Numbered from the stretch's first letter, positions 6,474 to 14,522 are shown. The stretch: DNA of 30,992 nt from REEB95 sp035934235 (GCA_035934235.1 DASYYB010000013.1:1-30992); one strand, 5' to 3'. Notes: generated by a model from the sequence alone, not told the origin. A program made the numbers and translations.

Positions 6474-7202
6474 TTAGACCTCTTCCCACTTCGCGGCGCT
6501 GGCGCCGGCGAGCGCGCGGACGCGCTCTTCGTCCTTGGCGAATTCGGACGCCTTGCCGGAATAGACCACCTTGCCGTCGTCGAGCACATAGGCACGATCG
6601 GCGATCTCGACCGCGGCGCGCACGTTCTGCTCGACCAGCAGCACCGAAATGCCTTCCTTGCGCGCGGCGGCGACAACCTTGAACACTTCCTGCACGATCA
6701 GCGGCGCCAAGCCCTGCGACGGCTCGTCGAGCATCAGCAGCTTGGGATTGAGCAACAGCGCGCGCGAGATCGAGAGCATTTCCTGCTCGCCGCCCGACAG
6801 CTGGCGGCCCTTGTTGGATTTGCGCTGCGCCAACCGCGGAAAGAGTTCATAGACGCGCGGAATGGTCCACGGCCCGGGCCGGTCCACGGGCACCATGAGA
6901 TTTTCCTCGACCGTCAGGTTCGCGAAAATCCGCCGTCCTTCCGGCACGTAACCGACGCCGATCCCGGCGAAGCGGAACGGCGACCAGTCGGTCGTGGCGT
7001 GGCCGAAAATACGCACCGCGCCTTCGCGCGGATGGGTCAAGCCGACGAGGCTCCGGAGCGTGGTCGTCTTGCCGGCGCCGTTGCGGCCCAAAAGCGTGAC
7101 GATCTCGCCCTCGCGGACCTCCAGGCTGACGCCATGCAGGATGTGGCTTTTGCCGTAGTAGGTGTGCAGGTCCTCGGCCTGGAGCACCGCTGCGCCGCTC
7201 AT
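6474..7202 (-). CDS. livF: Branched-chain amino acid-type ABC transporter ATPase LivF
   Basis: Cytoplasmic ATPase, one of the two nucleotide-binding subunits of a HAAT-type importer. The 242 residues contain Walker A GRNGAGKT (39-46), the LivF-typical stretch VGYVPEGRRIFANLTVEENL (83-102), signature LSGGEQ (135-140) and Walker B LLMLDEPSQGLAP (155-167), then a switch His replaced by the family's usual LLVEQN. The ATG overlaps the livG stop by 4 nt (ATGA), so both ATPases are made together. Subunit identity is firm; the substrate could be a branched-chain amino acid, another amino acid, an amide or urea, and sequence does not decide. Confidence 0.94.
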   Translation of the reverse strand: MSGAAVLQAEDLHTYYGKSHILHGVSLEVREGEIVTLLGRNGAGKTTTLRSLVGLTHPREGAVRIFGHATTDWSPFRFAGIGVGYVPEGRRIFANLTVEENLMVPVDRPGPWTIPRVYELFPRLAQRKSNKGRQLSGGEQEMLSISRALLLNPKLLMLDEPSQGLAPLIVQEVFKVVAAARKEGISVLLVEQNVRAAVEIADRAYVLDDGKVVYSGKASEFAKDEERVRALAGASAAKWEEV

Positions 7203-7948
7203 GCCGCCTTCCCCAGATAGGCCGCCTGCACCGCCTCGTTCTTGGCGATTTCCTTCGGCGTGCCTTCGGCCAGCAACGCGCCTTCGGCCAGAACCATGAT
7301 GCGGTCGGCGAGATGGAACACGACGCGCATGTCGTGCTCGATCAGCACGATCGTCAGTTTCTGGTCCCGGTGCAGCTTACGGATCAGTTGCGTGATGTCA
7401 TAGGTCTCCTGGTCGCCCATGCCGGCGGTCGGCTCGTCGAGCAGCAGCAGCCGCGGCTTCAGCGCCAGCGCCATCATGATCTCGGTCGCGCGTTGATCGC
7501 CGTGCGACAGCTCGCCGACCAAACGGTCGGCCTTGCCAGCGAGGCCGCTCATCTCGAGCAGGTCGGTAACGCGGGCGCGGACCTCGCCGTCGAGATCGCG
7601 CGAGAGCCAGGTCTTGAGCCGGTAGCCCGCCGCGACCTCGACCGCGATGCGCAAATTCTCGCGCGTGCTCAGCTCGGGAAACACCTCGGTGATCTGAAAC
7701 GTGCGCGCCATGCCGCGCCAGACGCGCTGCGCCGGCAATAGCTTGGTGACGTCCTGGTTGTCGAACGTGATCTTGCCGGCCGACGGCGCGAGGAAGCCGC
7801 TGATCAGGTTGAAGAACGTCGTCTTGCCGGCGCCGTTCGGACCGATGACGGCGCGCAATTCACCCTGCTCGACCGTCATCGACACGTCGTTGACGGCAAT
7901 CAGGTTACCGAAGCGCTTGGAGACGTTATCGACCTGAAGCAAGCTCAT
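7199..7948 (-). CDS. livG: Branched-chain amino acid-type ABC transporter ATPase LivG
   Basis: Second cytoplasmic ATPase of the importer, 249 residues. Walker A is GPNGAGKT (36-43), followed by the LivG hallmark GMARTFQITEVFPELSTREN (79-98), signature LSHGDQ (147-152, Gly-Asp rather than Gly-Glu) and Walker B LLLLDEPTAGMG (167-178), then LIEHDMRVVF with the switch His. The longer loop between Walker A and the signature distinguishes LivG from LivF. It overlaps livM at its start and livF at its stop by 4 nt each, showing a compact operon. Confidence 0.94.
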   Translation of the reverse strand: MSLLQVDNVSKRFGNLIAVNDVSMTVEQGELRAVIGPNGAGKTTFFNLISGFLAPSAGKITFDNQDVTKLLPAQRVWRGMARTFQITEVFPELSTRENLRIAVEVAAGYRLKTWLSRDLDGEVRARVTDLLEMSGLAGKADRLVGELSHGDQRATEIMMALALKPRLLLLDEPTAGMGDQETYDITQLIRKLHRDQKLTIVLIEHDMRVVFHLADRIMVLAEGALLAEGTPKEIAKNEAVQAAYLGKAA

Positions 7949-8958
7949 TGCATGGTCTTCCGCTTGATCATGCCCAGGACGCCGCGCGGGAAGAACAGCA
8001 CGATGAGGATGAAGAAGAGACCGATAAACGATTCCCAGTTCTCGGTGCGGCTCGAAATGTAGTCTTCGAGCACGATGAAGATGGCCGAGCCGATCAGCGG
8101 TCCCCAGAAACTGCGCATGCCGCCTAAGACCGCCATGATGACGAAATTCCCCGATTGCTCCCAGTGCAGGTCATGCGGGTCGGAGAAGTTGTTCAGCATC
8201 GCATAGAGCGTGCCGGCCAGGCCGGTGAAGGTGCACGAGATGAGCCAGGACAACCAGATGTGCCGGTCGACCGGAATTCCCAGGAAGCGCGCCCGTCGCT
8301 CGTTCTCGCGGATGGCCAGCAGCGTGCGGCCGAACGGCGAGCGCAGCAGCAGCGCCATGATGCCGACCGACACCGCGAAACAGAACAGCGCCACGTAATA
8401 GAACGCCAGGTCGTTGTTAAGGACGTCGATCTGGGTAAAGCCGAGGTCGATCGGCATCCGATGCCAACCGGAAAGGCCGTCGTCGCCGCCGGTGACGTTG
8501 TTCCAACGGTAGGCGATGAAATAGAACACCTGGCCGAACGCGATGGTCACCATCGCGAAATAGATGCCGCGGAGCCGCACGATCAGCACGCCGATGATTG
8601 CCGCTGCGACGATCGCGGTGGCAACGCCGATTGCCATGCCGACCAGGGTGTTCGGCACCAGAAACTTTATGGTCAGTCCGAGGCCGTAGCTGCCCAGGCC
8701 GAAATACGCCGCGTGGCCGAACGACAGCACGCCGGTGTAACCGAGCAGGAAATTGAGCGACATCGCGGCGAGCGCCAGGATCACCACGCGGGTGCCAAGC
8801 TGGGTGTAGCCGCCGATCCAACTGATCCAGAACGGCATTGTGAGCAGCAGCAGCCAGACAACGGCGTCAGTCGCGCGCTTATCGACGCGGAAGCCGGCAA
8901 CCGGAACGATCGGTCCGCTACCGCGCGCGGCGTCCGCCGACTTGTCGAGACGGGACAT
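7945..8958 (-). CDS. livM: Branched-chain amino acid-type ABC permease LivM
   Basis: Inner-membrane permease of 337 residues with about eight to ten hydrophobic segments. The family motif region SLNFLLGYTGVLSFGHAAYFGLGSY is recognisable near residues 67-92, and AIRENERRARFLGIPV near 215-230 is the cytoplasmic loop that contacts the ATPase. The N-terminal 30 residues are polar and precede the first helix. Its ATG shares one base with the livH stop (TGATG), so the two permeases are translationally coupled. Confidence 0.94.
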   Translation of the reverse strand: MSRLDKSADAARGSGPIVPVAGFRVDKRATDAVVWLLLLTMPFWISWIGGYTQLGTRVVILALAAMSLNFLLGYTGVLSFGHAAYFGLGSYGLGLTIKFLVPNTLVGMAIGVATAIVAAAIIGVLIVRLRGIYFAMVTIAFGQVFYFIAYRWNNVTGGDDGLSGWHRMPIDLGFTQIDVLNNDLAFYYVALFCFAVSVGIMALLLRSPFGRTLLAIRENERRARFLGIPVDRHIWLSWLISCTFTGLAGTLYAMLNNFSDPHDLHWEQSGNFVIMAVLGGMRSFWGPLIGSAIFIVLEDYISSRTENWESFIGLFFILIVLFFPRGVLGMIKRKTMQ

Positions 8959-9824
8959 CAGAAGCGGCCCTCCTCACCCAAAAGGCCGCGCGGCCGCACC
9001 AGCAGCACCAGACCCATCATCACGTAGATCACCGCCTCGCTCGCGTCCGGAAAGAACACGCTGGTGACGCCCGAGGCGACGCCGATGAGCAACCCGCCCA
9101 GCAGCGTGCCCGGCAAGCTGCCGAGACCGCCGATGATGATGGCGACGAAGCTGGGCATGATCAGTTCGCTGCCGGTCGTCGGCTGTAAACCGAGCATGCC
9201 GGCGGCGAGCACGCCGGCGAGACCCGCCAGGAAGATGCCCAGCCCGAAATTGACCGTGCGCAGGACGCGCGTATTGACGCCCAGCACGGAGACGGTCTCG
9301 AGATCCAGCGTTCCGGCGCGAATACGCATGCCGACGCGGGTGCGACTCAAGATCAAGAAGAGCCCGATGACGGCGACCGTCGCAAGCACCACCATGAAAA
9401 CGCGATAGCCGGTGAGAAAGAAGAATTCGGTGCTGAGCTGGCTCTGCAGCCAGATCGGCACAGAGAACGGCAGGGTCTGCGGCCCCCAGATGAAGCGCGT
9501 GCCGTCCTCGAAGATGAAGGCAAGGCCGAAGGTCAGCAGCAAGCTGTAAAGCGGATCGCGACCATAGAGCGGCCGGATCATCAGACGCTCGATCACCAGG
9601 CCGACGGCCGCGGTGAGGAACGGCGAGATCAGCAGCGCGCCCCAGAAGCCGACGAACGGCACCAGCACGAAGGCGAGATAGCCGCCGAGCGTGAGGAAGC
9701 CGCCATGGGCGAAGTTGATCACGCCCGAAAGATTGAGGATCAACGACAGGCCGAGCGCCATCAGCGCATAGAACGCGCCGATAATCAGGCCGTTAAAAAC
9801 GTTGTAGAGGATGAGTTCGGTCAT
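8958..9824 (-). CDS. livH: Branched-chain amino acid-type ABC permease LivH
   Basis: First permease of the importer, 288 residues, strongly hydrophobic. The N-terminus (FNGLIIGAFYALMALGLSLI) and LSGVINFAHGGFLTLGGYLA near 32-52 are LivH hallmarks, and IIIGGLGSLPGTLLGGLLIG near 230-250 marks the C-terminal ATPase-contact loop. It is separated from the upstream binding-protein gene by 176 bp, the only sizeable gap between the transporter subunits, and that gap contains a hairpin (9957-9987). Confidence 0.94.
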   Translation of the reverse strand: MTELILYNVFNGLIIGAFYALMALGLSLILNLSGVINFAHGGFLTLGGYLAFVLVPFVGFWGALLISPFLTAAVGLVIERLMIRPLYGRDPLYSLLLTFGLAFIFEDGTRFIWGPQTLPFSVPIWLQSQLSTEFFFLTGYRVFMVVLATVAVIGLFLILSRTRVGMRIRAGTLDLETVSVLGVNTRVLRTVNFGLGIFLAGLAGVLAAGMLGLQPTTGSELIMPSFVAIIIGGLGSLPGTLLGGLLIGVASGVTSVFFPDASEAVIYVMMGLVLLVRPRGLLGEEGRF

Positions 9825-9956
9825 CGCCTTCGATTATTCCCGGCCTATCACCACCGCGTGGCGTTTGCACATAAATTCGGCCCGCACGCCCCGGCGCACG
9901 GGCCTTCTGCAAACCATACGATCGACAACCGAAATTCTCCGTTCGTCCCATCGGCA

Positions 9957-9987
9957 ACCGGGCGCCGCCACCGCAGCGACGCCCGGT
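9957..9987. terminator. Hairpin after the second binding-protein gene
   Basis: Perfect 8-bp stem ACCGGGCG / CGCCCGGT with a 15-nt loop, starting 13 nt beyond the stop of the binding-protein gene at 10001. No T-run follows on the minus strand, so it is not a complete intrinsic terminator. It may stabilise the upstream mRNA or partly limit read-through into livH, giving more binding protein than permease. The rest of the 9825-10000 gap shows nothing else clear. Confidence 0.45.
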
Positions 9988-10000
9988 CTGCCCAACCACG

Positions 10001-11263
10001 TCAGGCCGGTATCTTCATCTTGCAGCCGGTTTCGGTAACTGGCAGCGCGGCATCGCTACCCTTGACCTCTTGATCGACGACGAAGAGATCTTCGGGGTCA
10101 TCCTTGCCCTGCGATACCGCGTGACCGACAAAGAGCGTCGGCATGAACTGATTGTCGCCCGCGCGGTAGAACGGGTTATTCGGCATGAGAGCGACCTCAG
10201 GCGGCAGTTTGAAGTTCTGCAGGAACTTCGCCATCTTGGGCGTGTCGAGCGACTTGGTGTGATTGGCCGCGAGCGCGCACGTCCATGCCGCCGCATAGCC
10301 GAACCAATGCCGCGCCGTCGGCACTTTGCCGCCGTTGCGCTTGCGGATGTCGGCGACGAACTCCTTCACAAAGGGCACGCCCGGCTGCTTCCAGTACCAT
10401 TCGAAGACCCAGGTGCCGATACGCGCTTCCGGCGGCAAGCCGTTGAGCACTTCGAGCTCCTGCTGCGCGCCGGCGATGGCGAACTTCTTGTTGAGGCCGA
10501 ACTGCACCGCCTGTTTCAGCGAGTTGACCGCATCCTGGCCGGCGGTGAGAAAGATGATGACGTCCGGCTTCGCGGCCTGCGCCTTGATGAGATAAGCCGA
10601 GTAGTCCGTGGCGCCGAGCGGCGTCAGCGACGCGCCTACCTCGGTGCCGTTGGCTTCCTTCAGCGCCGCCTCGAAACCCAGTTGCAGCGTGTGACCGAAG
10701 GCGTAGTCCGGCGTGATGAAATAGAACTTCTTGCCGTACTTCTTGAACAGCGTCTGCGAGACCGAATTGGTCTCCATGCGTGTCGTGTTGCAGACACGGA
10801 ACACGTTCCAGTGACAATCGGTGCCGGTGACGGCGTCGGTGTGACCGCCGGTAACGACCAGCAGCTTGCCGGCCTGGCCGGCGACTTCGCCGATCGCCAA
10901 TGCCATCGCCGAGTTCACGTTGCCGAGCAGGAAGTCGACCTTGTCGCGATCAAGCAGCTTGTGCGCCTTCTGCACCGCTGTCCCCGTATCGGCGCTGGTC
11001 GAATCCTCGGAGATCAGTTCGACCTTGCGGCCGAGGATGCCGCCCTTCGTGTTCATTTGATCGACGGCGAGCTGTGCGCCGATTTGCTCGTTCTTGCCGA
11101 GTTCGGCGTACGTACCAGTGAACGTGTCGTCGAGACCGATCTTGATGGTGTCGGCGGCCCAGGCGGAAACCACGAACGGCGCGGCGACTTGTGCCACGCC
11201 GGCAGCAGCCGCGCCTTTCAGAACGGTGCGGCGGCCGATCGAGGACGACTTCGGTTCAGTCAT
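10001..11263 (-). CDS. LivK-type substrate-binding protein, Tat-exported, copy 1
   Basis: Periplasmic receptor of the adjacent importer, 420 residues (Peripla_BP_6 type). The leader holds a twin-arginine motif (GRRTVLKGAAAAGVAQ, 10-25) and ends near SAWAAD, indicating export as a folded protein. The mature part begins IKIGLDDTFTGTYAELG and contains ISEDSTSADTG and LLGNVNSAMALAIGEVAG, the ligand-cleft region of LivK-like proteins. AGGGAG 9 nt before the ATG is a good ribosome-binding site. It aligns without gaps to the protein encoded just upstream at about 84% identity (about 66 differences by eye), so the pair arose by tandem duplication. The exact ligand is unknown. Confidence 0.92.
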   Translation of the reverse strand: MTEPKSSSIGRRTVLKGAAAAGVAQVAAPFVVSAWAADTIKIGLDDTFTGTYAELGKNEQIGAQLAVDQMNTKGGILGRKVELISEDSTSADTGTAVQKAHKLLDRDKVDFLLGNVNSAMALAIGEVAGQAGKLLVVTGGHTDAVTGTDCHWNVFRVCNTTRMETNSVSQTLFKKYGKKFYFITPDYAFGHTLQLGFEAALKEANGTEVGASLTPLGATDYSAYLIKAQAAKPDVIIFLTAGQDAVNSLKQAVQFGLNKKFAIAGAQQELEVLNGLPPEARIGTWVFEWYWKQPGVPFVKEFVADIRKRNGGKVPTARHWFGYAAAWTCALAANHTKSLDTPKMAKFLQNFKLPPEVALMPNNPFYRAGDNQFMPTLFVGHAVSQGKDDPEDLFVVDQEVKGSDAALPVTETGCKMKIPA

Positions 11264-11328
11264 TTAGATCACTCCCTAGAGGTACGTTGTCTGTTCGTGT
11301 GAAATTCTTGGTTCGAGTGCTTGAAAGC

Positions 11329-11350
11329 CGGGCGGAACGATGCCCGCCCG
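11329..11350. terminator. Hairpin between the two binding-protein genes
   Basis: CGGGCG / CGCCCG arms with a 10-nt loop, about 20 nt after the stop at 11371 on the minus strand. As with the hairpin at 9957-9987 there is no T-run. Its position right behind a binding-protein gene suggests mRNA protection or partial attenuation. Confidence 0.35.
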
Positions 11351-11370
11351 CCCAGCTCTCAGTCAGCGGA

Positions 11371-12633
11371 TCAAGCCGGCCACTTCAACTTGCAGCCGGT
11401 CTCGGACACGGGCAGAGCCGCGTCGACGCCCTTGACCTCCTTCTCGATGACGAAGAGGTCTTCGGGGTCGTCCTTGCCTTGCGACACCGCGTGGCCGACA
11501 TAGAGCGTCGCCATGAGCTGGTTGTCGCCCGCGCGGTAGAACGGATTGTTCTTCATGAGGGCGACCTCGGGCGGCAGTTTGAAGTTCTGCAGGTATTTCG
11601 CCATCTTGACCACGTCGAGCGATTTCGTGCCCTCGGCGGCATAGTAACAAGTCCAGGCCGCGACATAGCCGAACCAGTGACGCGCCGTCGGCACCTTGCC
11701 GCCATTGCGCTTGCGCATCGCGGCGACGAACTCCTTCACGTGCGGCACGCCCGGCTGCTTCCAGTACCACTCAAAGACCCACGTGCCGATGCGTGCCTCA
11801 GGCGGCAGACCATTGAAAACCTCGAGCTCCTCGAGCCCGCCGGCGATGCCGAACTTCTTGTCGAGACCGAACTGAACCGCCTGCTTCAGTGAGTTGACGC
11901 CGTCCTGCCCATTGGTCAGGAAGATGATGACGTCCGGCTTCGCCGCCTGCGCCTTGATGAGATACGACGAGAAGTCGGTGGTGCCGAGCGGACACAGCGA
12001 CGCGCCCGCGTTGGTGCCGTTGGCTTCCTTAAGCGCCGCCTCGAAGCCTTGTTGCAGGGTGTGGCCGAAAGCGTAGTCCGGCGTGATGAAGTAGAACTTC
12101 TTGCCGTACTTCTTGAACAGCGTCTCCGAAACCGCGTTCGACTCCATGCGCGTGGTGCTGCAAACGCGGAAGACGTTGTAGTGACAATCGGTGCCGGTGA
12201 CGGCGTCGGTGTGGCCGCCGGTGACGACCAGCAGCTTGCCCGCCTGACCCGCGACTTCGCCGATCGCCAATGCCATCGCCGAGTTCACGTTGCCGAGCAG
12301 GAAGTCGACCTTGTCGCGATCGAGCAGCTTGTGCGCCTTCTGCACCGCGATGCCGGTATCGGAACTGGTCGAATCCTCGGAGATCATTTCGACCTTGCGG
12401 CCGAGGATGCCGCCTTTCTTGTTGATCTCGTCGACGGCGAACTCCGCGCCGATCTTCTCGTGCGTTCCAGTCTCAGCGTAGGTGCCGGTGAAGCAATCGT
12501 CGAGGCCGATCTTGATATTGTCGGCAGCACGCGCCGAAATCACAAAGGGTGCGGCGACCTGCGCCAGACCCGCGGCGGCCGTCGCCTTGATGATCGTGCG
12601 GCGGCCGATGATGGACGGCTTCGACTCAGTCAT
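11371..12633 (-). CDS. LivK-type substrate-binding protein, Tat-exported, copy 2
   Basis: First gene of the transporter cluster, 420 residues, paralogue of the next gene. The twin-arginine leader is GRRTIIKATAAAGLAQ (10-25), with cleavage expected after SARA (33-36). Mature residues match copy 1 closely, and the stretch from about 96 to 150 is nearly invariant; differences concentrate at exposed or cleft positions such as Cys47 versus Thr47, Tyr152 versus Trp152, and the region 330-350 (CYYAAEGTKS versus CALAANHTKS). That pattern would fit altered ligand preference, which is inference. AGGGAG lies upstream of the ATG, and a possible sigma-54 promoter is at 12669-12684. Confidence 0.92.
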   Translation of the reverse strand: MTESKPSIIGRRTIIKATAAAGLAQVAAPFVISARAADNIKIGLDDCFTGTYAETGTHEKIGAEFAVDEINKKGGILGRKVEMISEDSTSSDTGIAVQKAHKLLDRDKVDFLLGNVNSAMALAIGEVAGQAGKLLVVTGGHTDAVTGTDCHYNVFRVCSTTRMESNAVSETLFKKYGKKFYFITPDYAFGHTLQQGFEAALKEANGTNAGASLCPLGTTDFSSYLIKAQAAKPDVIIFLTNGQDGVNSLKQAVQFGLDKKFGIAGGLEELEVFNGLPPEARIGTWVFEWYWKQPGVPHVKEFVAAMRKRNGGKVPTARHWFGYVAAWTCYYAAEGTKSLDVVKMAKYLQNFKLPPEVALMKNNPFYRAGDNQLMATLYVGHAVSQGKDDPEDLFVIEKEVKGVDAALPVSETGCKLKWPA

Positions 12634-12991
12634 CGTTTCACTCCCTGGTGTCTGTCATTGTTTGCGATTGCATTTTAACTGCCACGCCGTTGCGGAACCG
12701 GCCGCGGAACGCAGCCAGCCACGTTAATTCAATGACGATGAAGGAAAAGGCGAGCGCCGCTCGCTGCTGTCGTTTTTGGCCTCCCCCGCTCGCAAAAACA
12801 CGTCGTTCTTTATCGTGCGCTCATCATCCGCAAAGCGCGCCAACGCTTCAAGGACTTTCAGGGCTTTCGGCTCATCGAGGGCCGGCCGTTGCAGGCGTGT
12901 TCCATGAATAAGGTGTAAGGCGGTGGGACGGCGCGCGATTACACTCGTGGTATGCCACCACGTCACGATTCACGGCGCGGCACGACCGCGC
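12634..12991. other. Intergenic region upstream of the liv cluster
   Basis: A 358-bp gap between the first binding-protein gene and the carbonic anhydrase stop. It holds a possible sigma-54 promoter (12669-12684) and a palindrome at 12946-12962 (CGTGGT-N5-ACCACG), which could be the end hairpin of the carbonic anhydrase mRNA or a regulator site. A minus-strand frame at 12724-12966 (80 codons) is open, but has no family resemblance or convincing start and I do not call it a gene. Confidence 0.5.
12669..12684 (-). promoter_or_regulatory. Possible sigma-54 (-24/-12) promoter of the liv cluster
   Basis: On the minus strand the sequence reads TGGCAGTTAAAATGCA. GG and GC are separated by exactly 10 bp as RpoN requires, and TGGCA and TGCA match the consensus, with three mismatches elsewhere. 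It lies about 36 bp upstream of the ATG. TAAAAT within it could instead be a sigma-70 -10 element, but no matching -35 is seen. RpoN control would fit a nitrogen-scavenging importer. Confidence 0.35.
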
Positions 12992-13741
12992 TTAGCCGCT
13001 GATCAGCACGAACCGCCGATTGAGCGGTTGTAGCGGCCGCGCGTTCATCGGATAGAGCGCACGGAACGCGGCGATGTCGCCGGCGGCGACTTCGATCGGC
13101 TGCGCGTAAACGTTCCAGTCGACCACTTCGCTGCATGGCGGCGTCGTCAGCGAGCCGGCATAGCGATAGACGTCGCTTTTCGCCGGAACCAATTGGCGCG
13201 GATCGATCGGTCGACGCAACGCACTGTCACCCGGCGAACGCGGCGCGGCAGCCATGATCGCGCCGAACGCCGCATTGGTCGCGCCGGATTTCATGAACGC
13301 CCCGACGACGGCGTAACGGCCGCCGGGCCCGGCATGCACGAAATGCACGTCCATGGCGGTGCGCGTCCCATTGATGGCGTGCTCGCTCGGTGCGTGGAAG
13401 TGGAACTGCCGCAATGCATAGGTCTCGCCAGCGACGCGCGCGAAGCTGCCCGTCTTGGCATCGGCCCGGATGGTGTGGCCGTTGTTGACGAGAGCGAAAG
13501 CCTGCGGCTTCCAATCAAGCTCGAGATGACCGAAGTCGGCTTTGATCGCACCTTTGAGGTCGATCGGCGATTGCTGCATGCCGACGGCGCACGTTTTAAA
13601 GTCGGGATCGAGTTCGCCCCATTGCGCCGGCCCGTCGGCGCCTTCGTAGCTCCAATGGGAGCCTTCGGCCGCCCTCGCCACCGACGCGCAGATCGGACAC
13701 GACAACAGGCCGAGCAAAACGGTGCGGCGATCGAGCATCAT
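12992..13741 (-). CDS. Periplasmic alpha-class carbonic anhydrase
   Basis: Zinc enzyme interconverting CO2 and bicarbonate, predicted periplasmic. The 249 residues from the ATG at 13741 start with MMLDRRTVLLGLLSCPICAS, a leader with a twin Arg ending at VARAAE. Then come the alpha-class signatures HWSYEG, QSPIDL, LVNNGHTIRAD and LRQFHFHAPSEH, whose HFH supplies two zinc ligands, with the third His in AMDVHFVH. SLTTPPCSE and the C-terminal PLNRRFV complete the fold. A longer in-frame ORF to 13819 would overlap tpiA and put residues before the signal peptide, so it is rejected; GGAG precedes the chosen start. It lies 37 bp after tpiA on the same strand and may be co-transcribed with it. Confidence 0.93.
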   Translation of the reverse strand: MMLDRRTVLLGLLSCPICASVARAAEGSHWSYEGADGPAQWGELDPDFKTCAVGMQQSPIDLKGAIKADFGHLELDWKPQAFALVNNGHTIRADAKTGSFARVAGETYALRQFHFHAPSEHAINGTRTAMDVHFVHAGPGGRYAVVGAFMKSGATNAAFGAIMAAAPRSPGDSALRRPIDPRQLVPAKSDVYRYAGSLTTPPCSEVVDWNVYAQPIEVAAGDIAAFRALYPMNARPLQPLNRRFVLISG

Positions 13742-13778
13742 GGACTCCGCATCTCTCAGCGCCGACGGGCGCCGCCGT

Positions 13779-14522
13779 TCAACCGCATGCGGCGGCAATC
13801 GCCCAGAACTCATCGACATTCAAGCTCGCGCCGCCGACTAGAAACCCGTCGACGTTAGGGACGGCCGCGAGATCACGGGCATTGGCCGGCTTGACCGACC
13901 CGCCATAGAGAATACGCACGTTGGCAGACTCAGCGGCAAGATCGCGCAATGTCGCGCGAATGCGCGCGTGCACCGAAGCAATATCCTGCACCGTCGGCGT
14001 TCGGCCGCTGCCGATCGCCCAGACCGGCTCATAAGCCACCACCAACGTGGCGGCGCCCGGTTTCGGCGGCAGCGAATTTTGCAGCTGGCGCACGACGGTC
14101 GTTTCAGTGCGGCCGCTGGCACGCTCGGCTGCAGTTTCGCCGACACAGACGATGGCGCACAGACCGGCAGCAATCGCGGCCACCGCCTTGGCGCGCACGA
14201 CTGCATCGCTCTCCTTATGATCCTGGCGGCGCTCGGAATGGCCGACGATGACGTAGACGCAGCCGGCGTCCTTCAGCATCGGCGCGCCGACGTCGCCGGT
14301 GTGCGGACCCGCAGCCGCGGTGTGGCAATCCTGACCGCCGAGCGCCAGGCTTGAGCCAGCAATGGCTTGCGCGACCGGCGCCAACAGCGTCGCCGGCGGA
14401 CACAGCACGATCTCACAGGCAAGCGGCGTCACCTTGGCACGGGCGGCAAGATCGCGCGCGCGGGCAACGCCGTCGACCATGAGGCCGTTCATCTTCCAAT
14501 TGCCGACCACCACCTTGCGCAT
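13779..14522 (-). CDS. tpiA: Triose-phosphate isomerase
   Basis: Glycolytic/gluconeogenic interconversion of dihydroxyacetone phosphate and glyceraldehyde 3-phosphate in the cytoplasm. The 247 residues are full length, with substrate-binding Asn8 and Lys10 (GNWKMNG), catalytic His95 (GHSERR), catalytic Glu165 (AYEPVWAIGSG, including the flexible lid) and phosphate-binding YGGSVKPANA (206-215). It is divergent from ppiD, as in many Rhizobiales, but secG, its usual next gene downstream, is here about 10 kb away. Confidence 0.97.
   Translation of the reverse strand: MRKVVVGNWKMNGLMVDGVARARDLAARAKVTPLACEIVLCPPATLLAPVAQAIAGSSLALGGQDCHTAAAGPHTGDVGAPMLKDAGCVYVIVGHSERRQDHKESDAVVRAKAVAAIAAGLCAIVCVGETAAERASGRTETTVVRQLQNSLPPKPGAATLVVAYEPVWAIGSGRTPTVQDIASVHARIRATLRDLAAESANVRILYGGSVKPANARDLAAVPNVDGFLVGGASLNVDEFWAIAAACG

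Noticed and set aside
10070..11302. Long open frame (410 codons) on the plus strand opposite a binding-protein gene
   Set aside because: It is the mirror of a well-supported gene in high-G+C DNA. Its residues are Arg/Leu/Glu-rich without motifs, and a similar antisense frame occurs opposite the paralogue, as expected from codon bias.
12946..12962. NtrC-type enhancer for the possible sigma-54 promoter
   Set aside because: The palindrome CGTGGT-N5-ACCACG does not match the known NtrC consensus and is equally likely to be a transcript-end hairpin of the carbonic anhydrase gene.
12724..12966. 80-codon minus-strand frame upstream of the liv cluster
   Set aside because: No recognisable domain, no convincing ribosome-binding site and no hydrophobic or repeat pattern; kept only as a remark in the intergenic entry.
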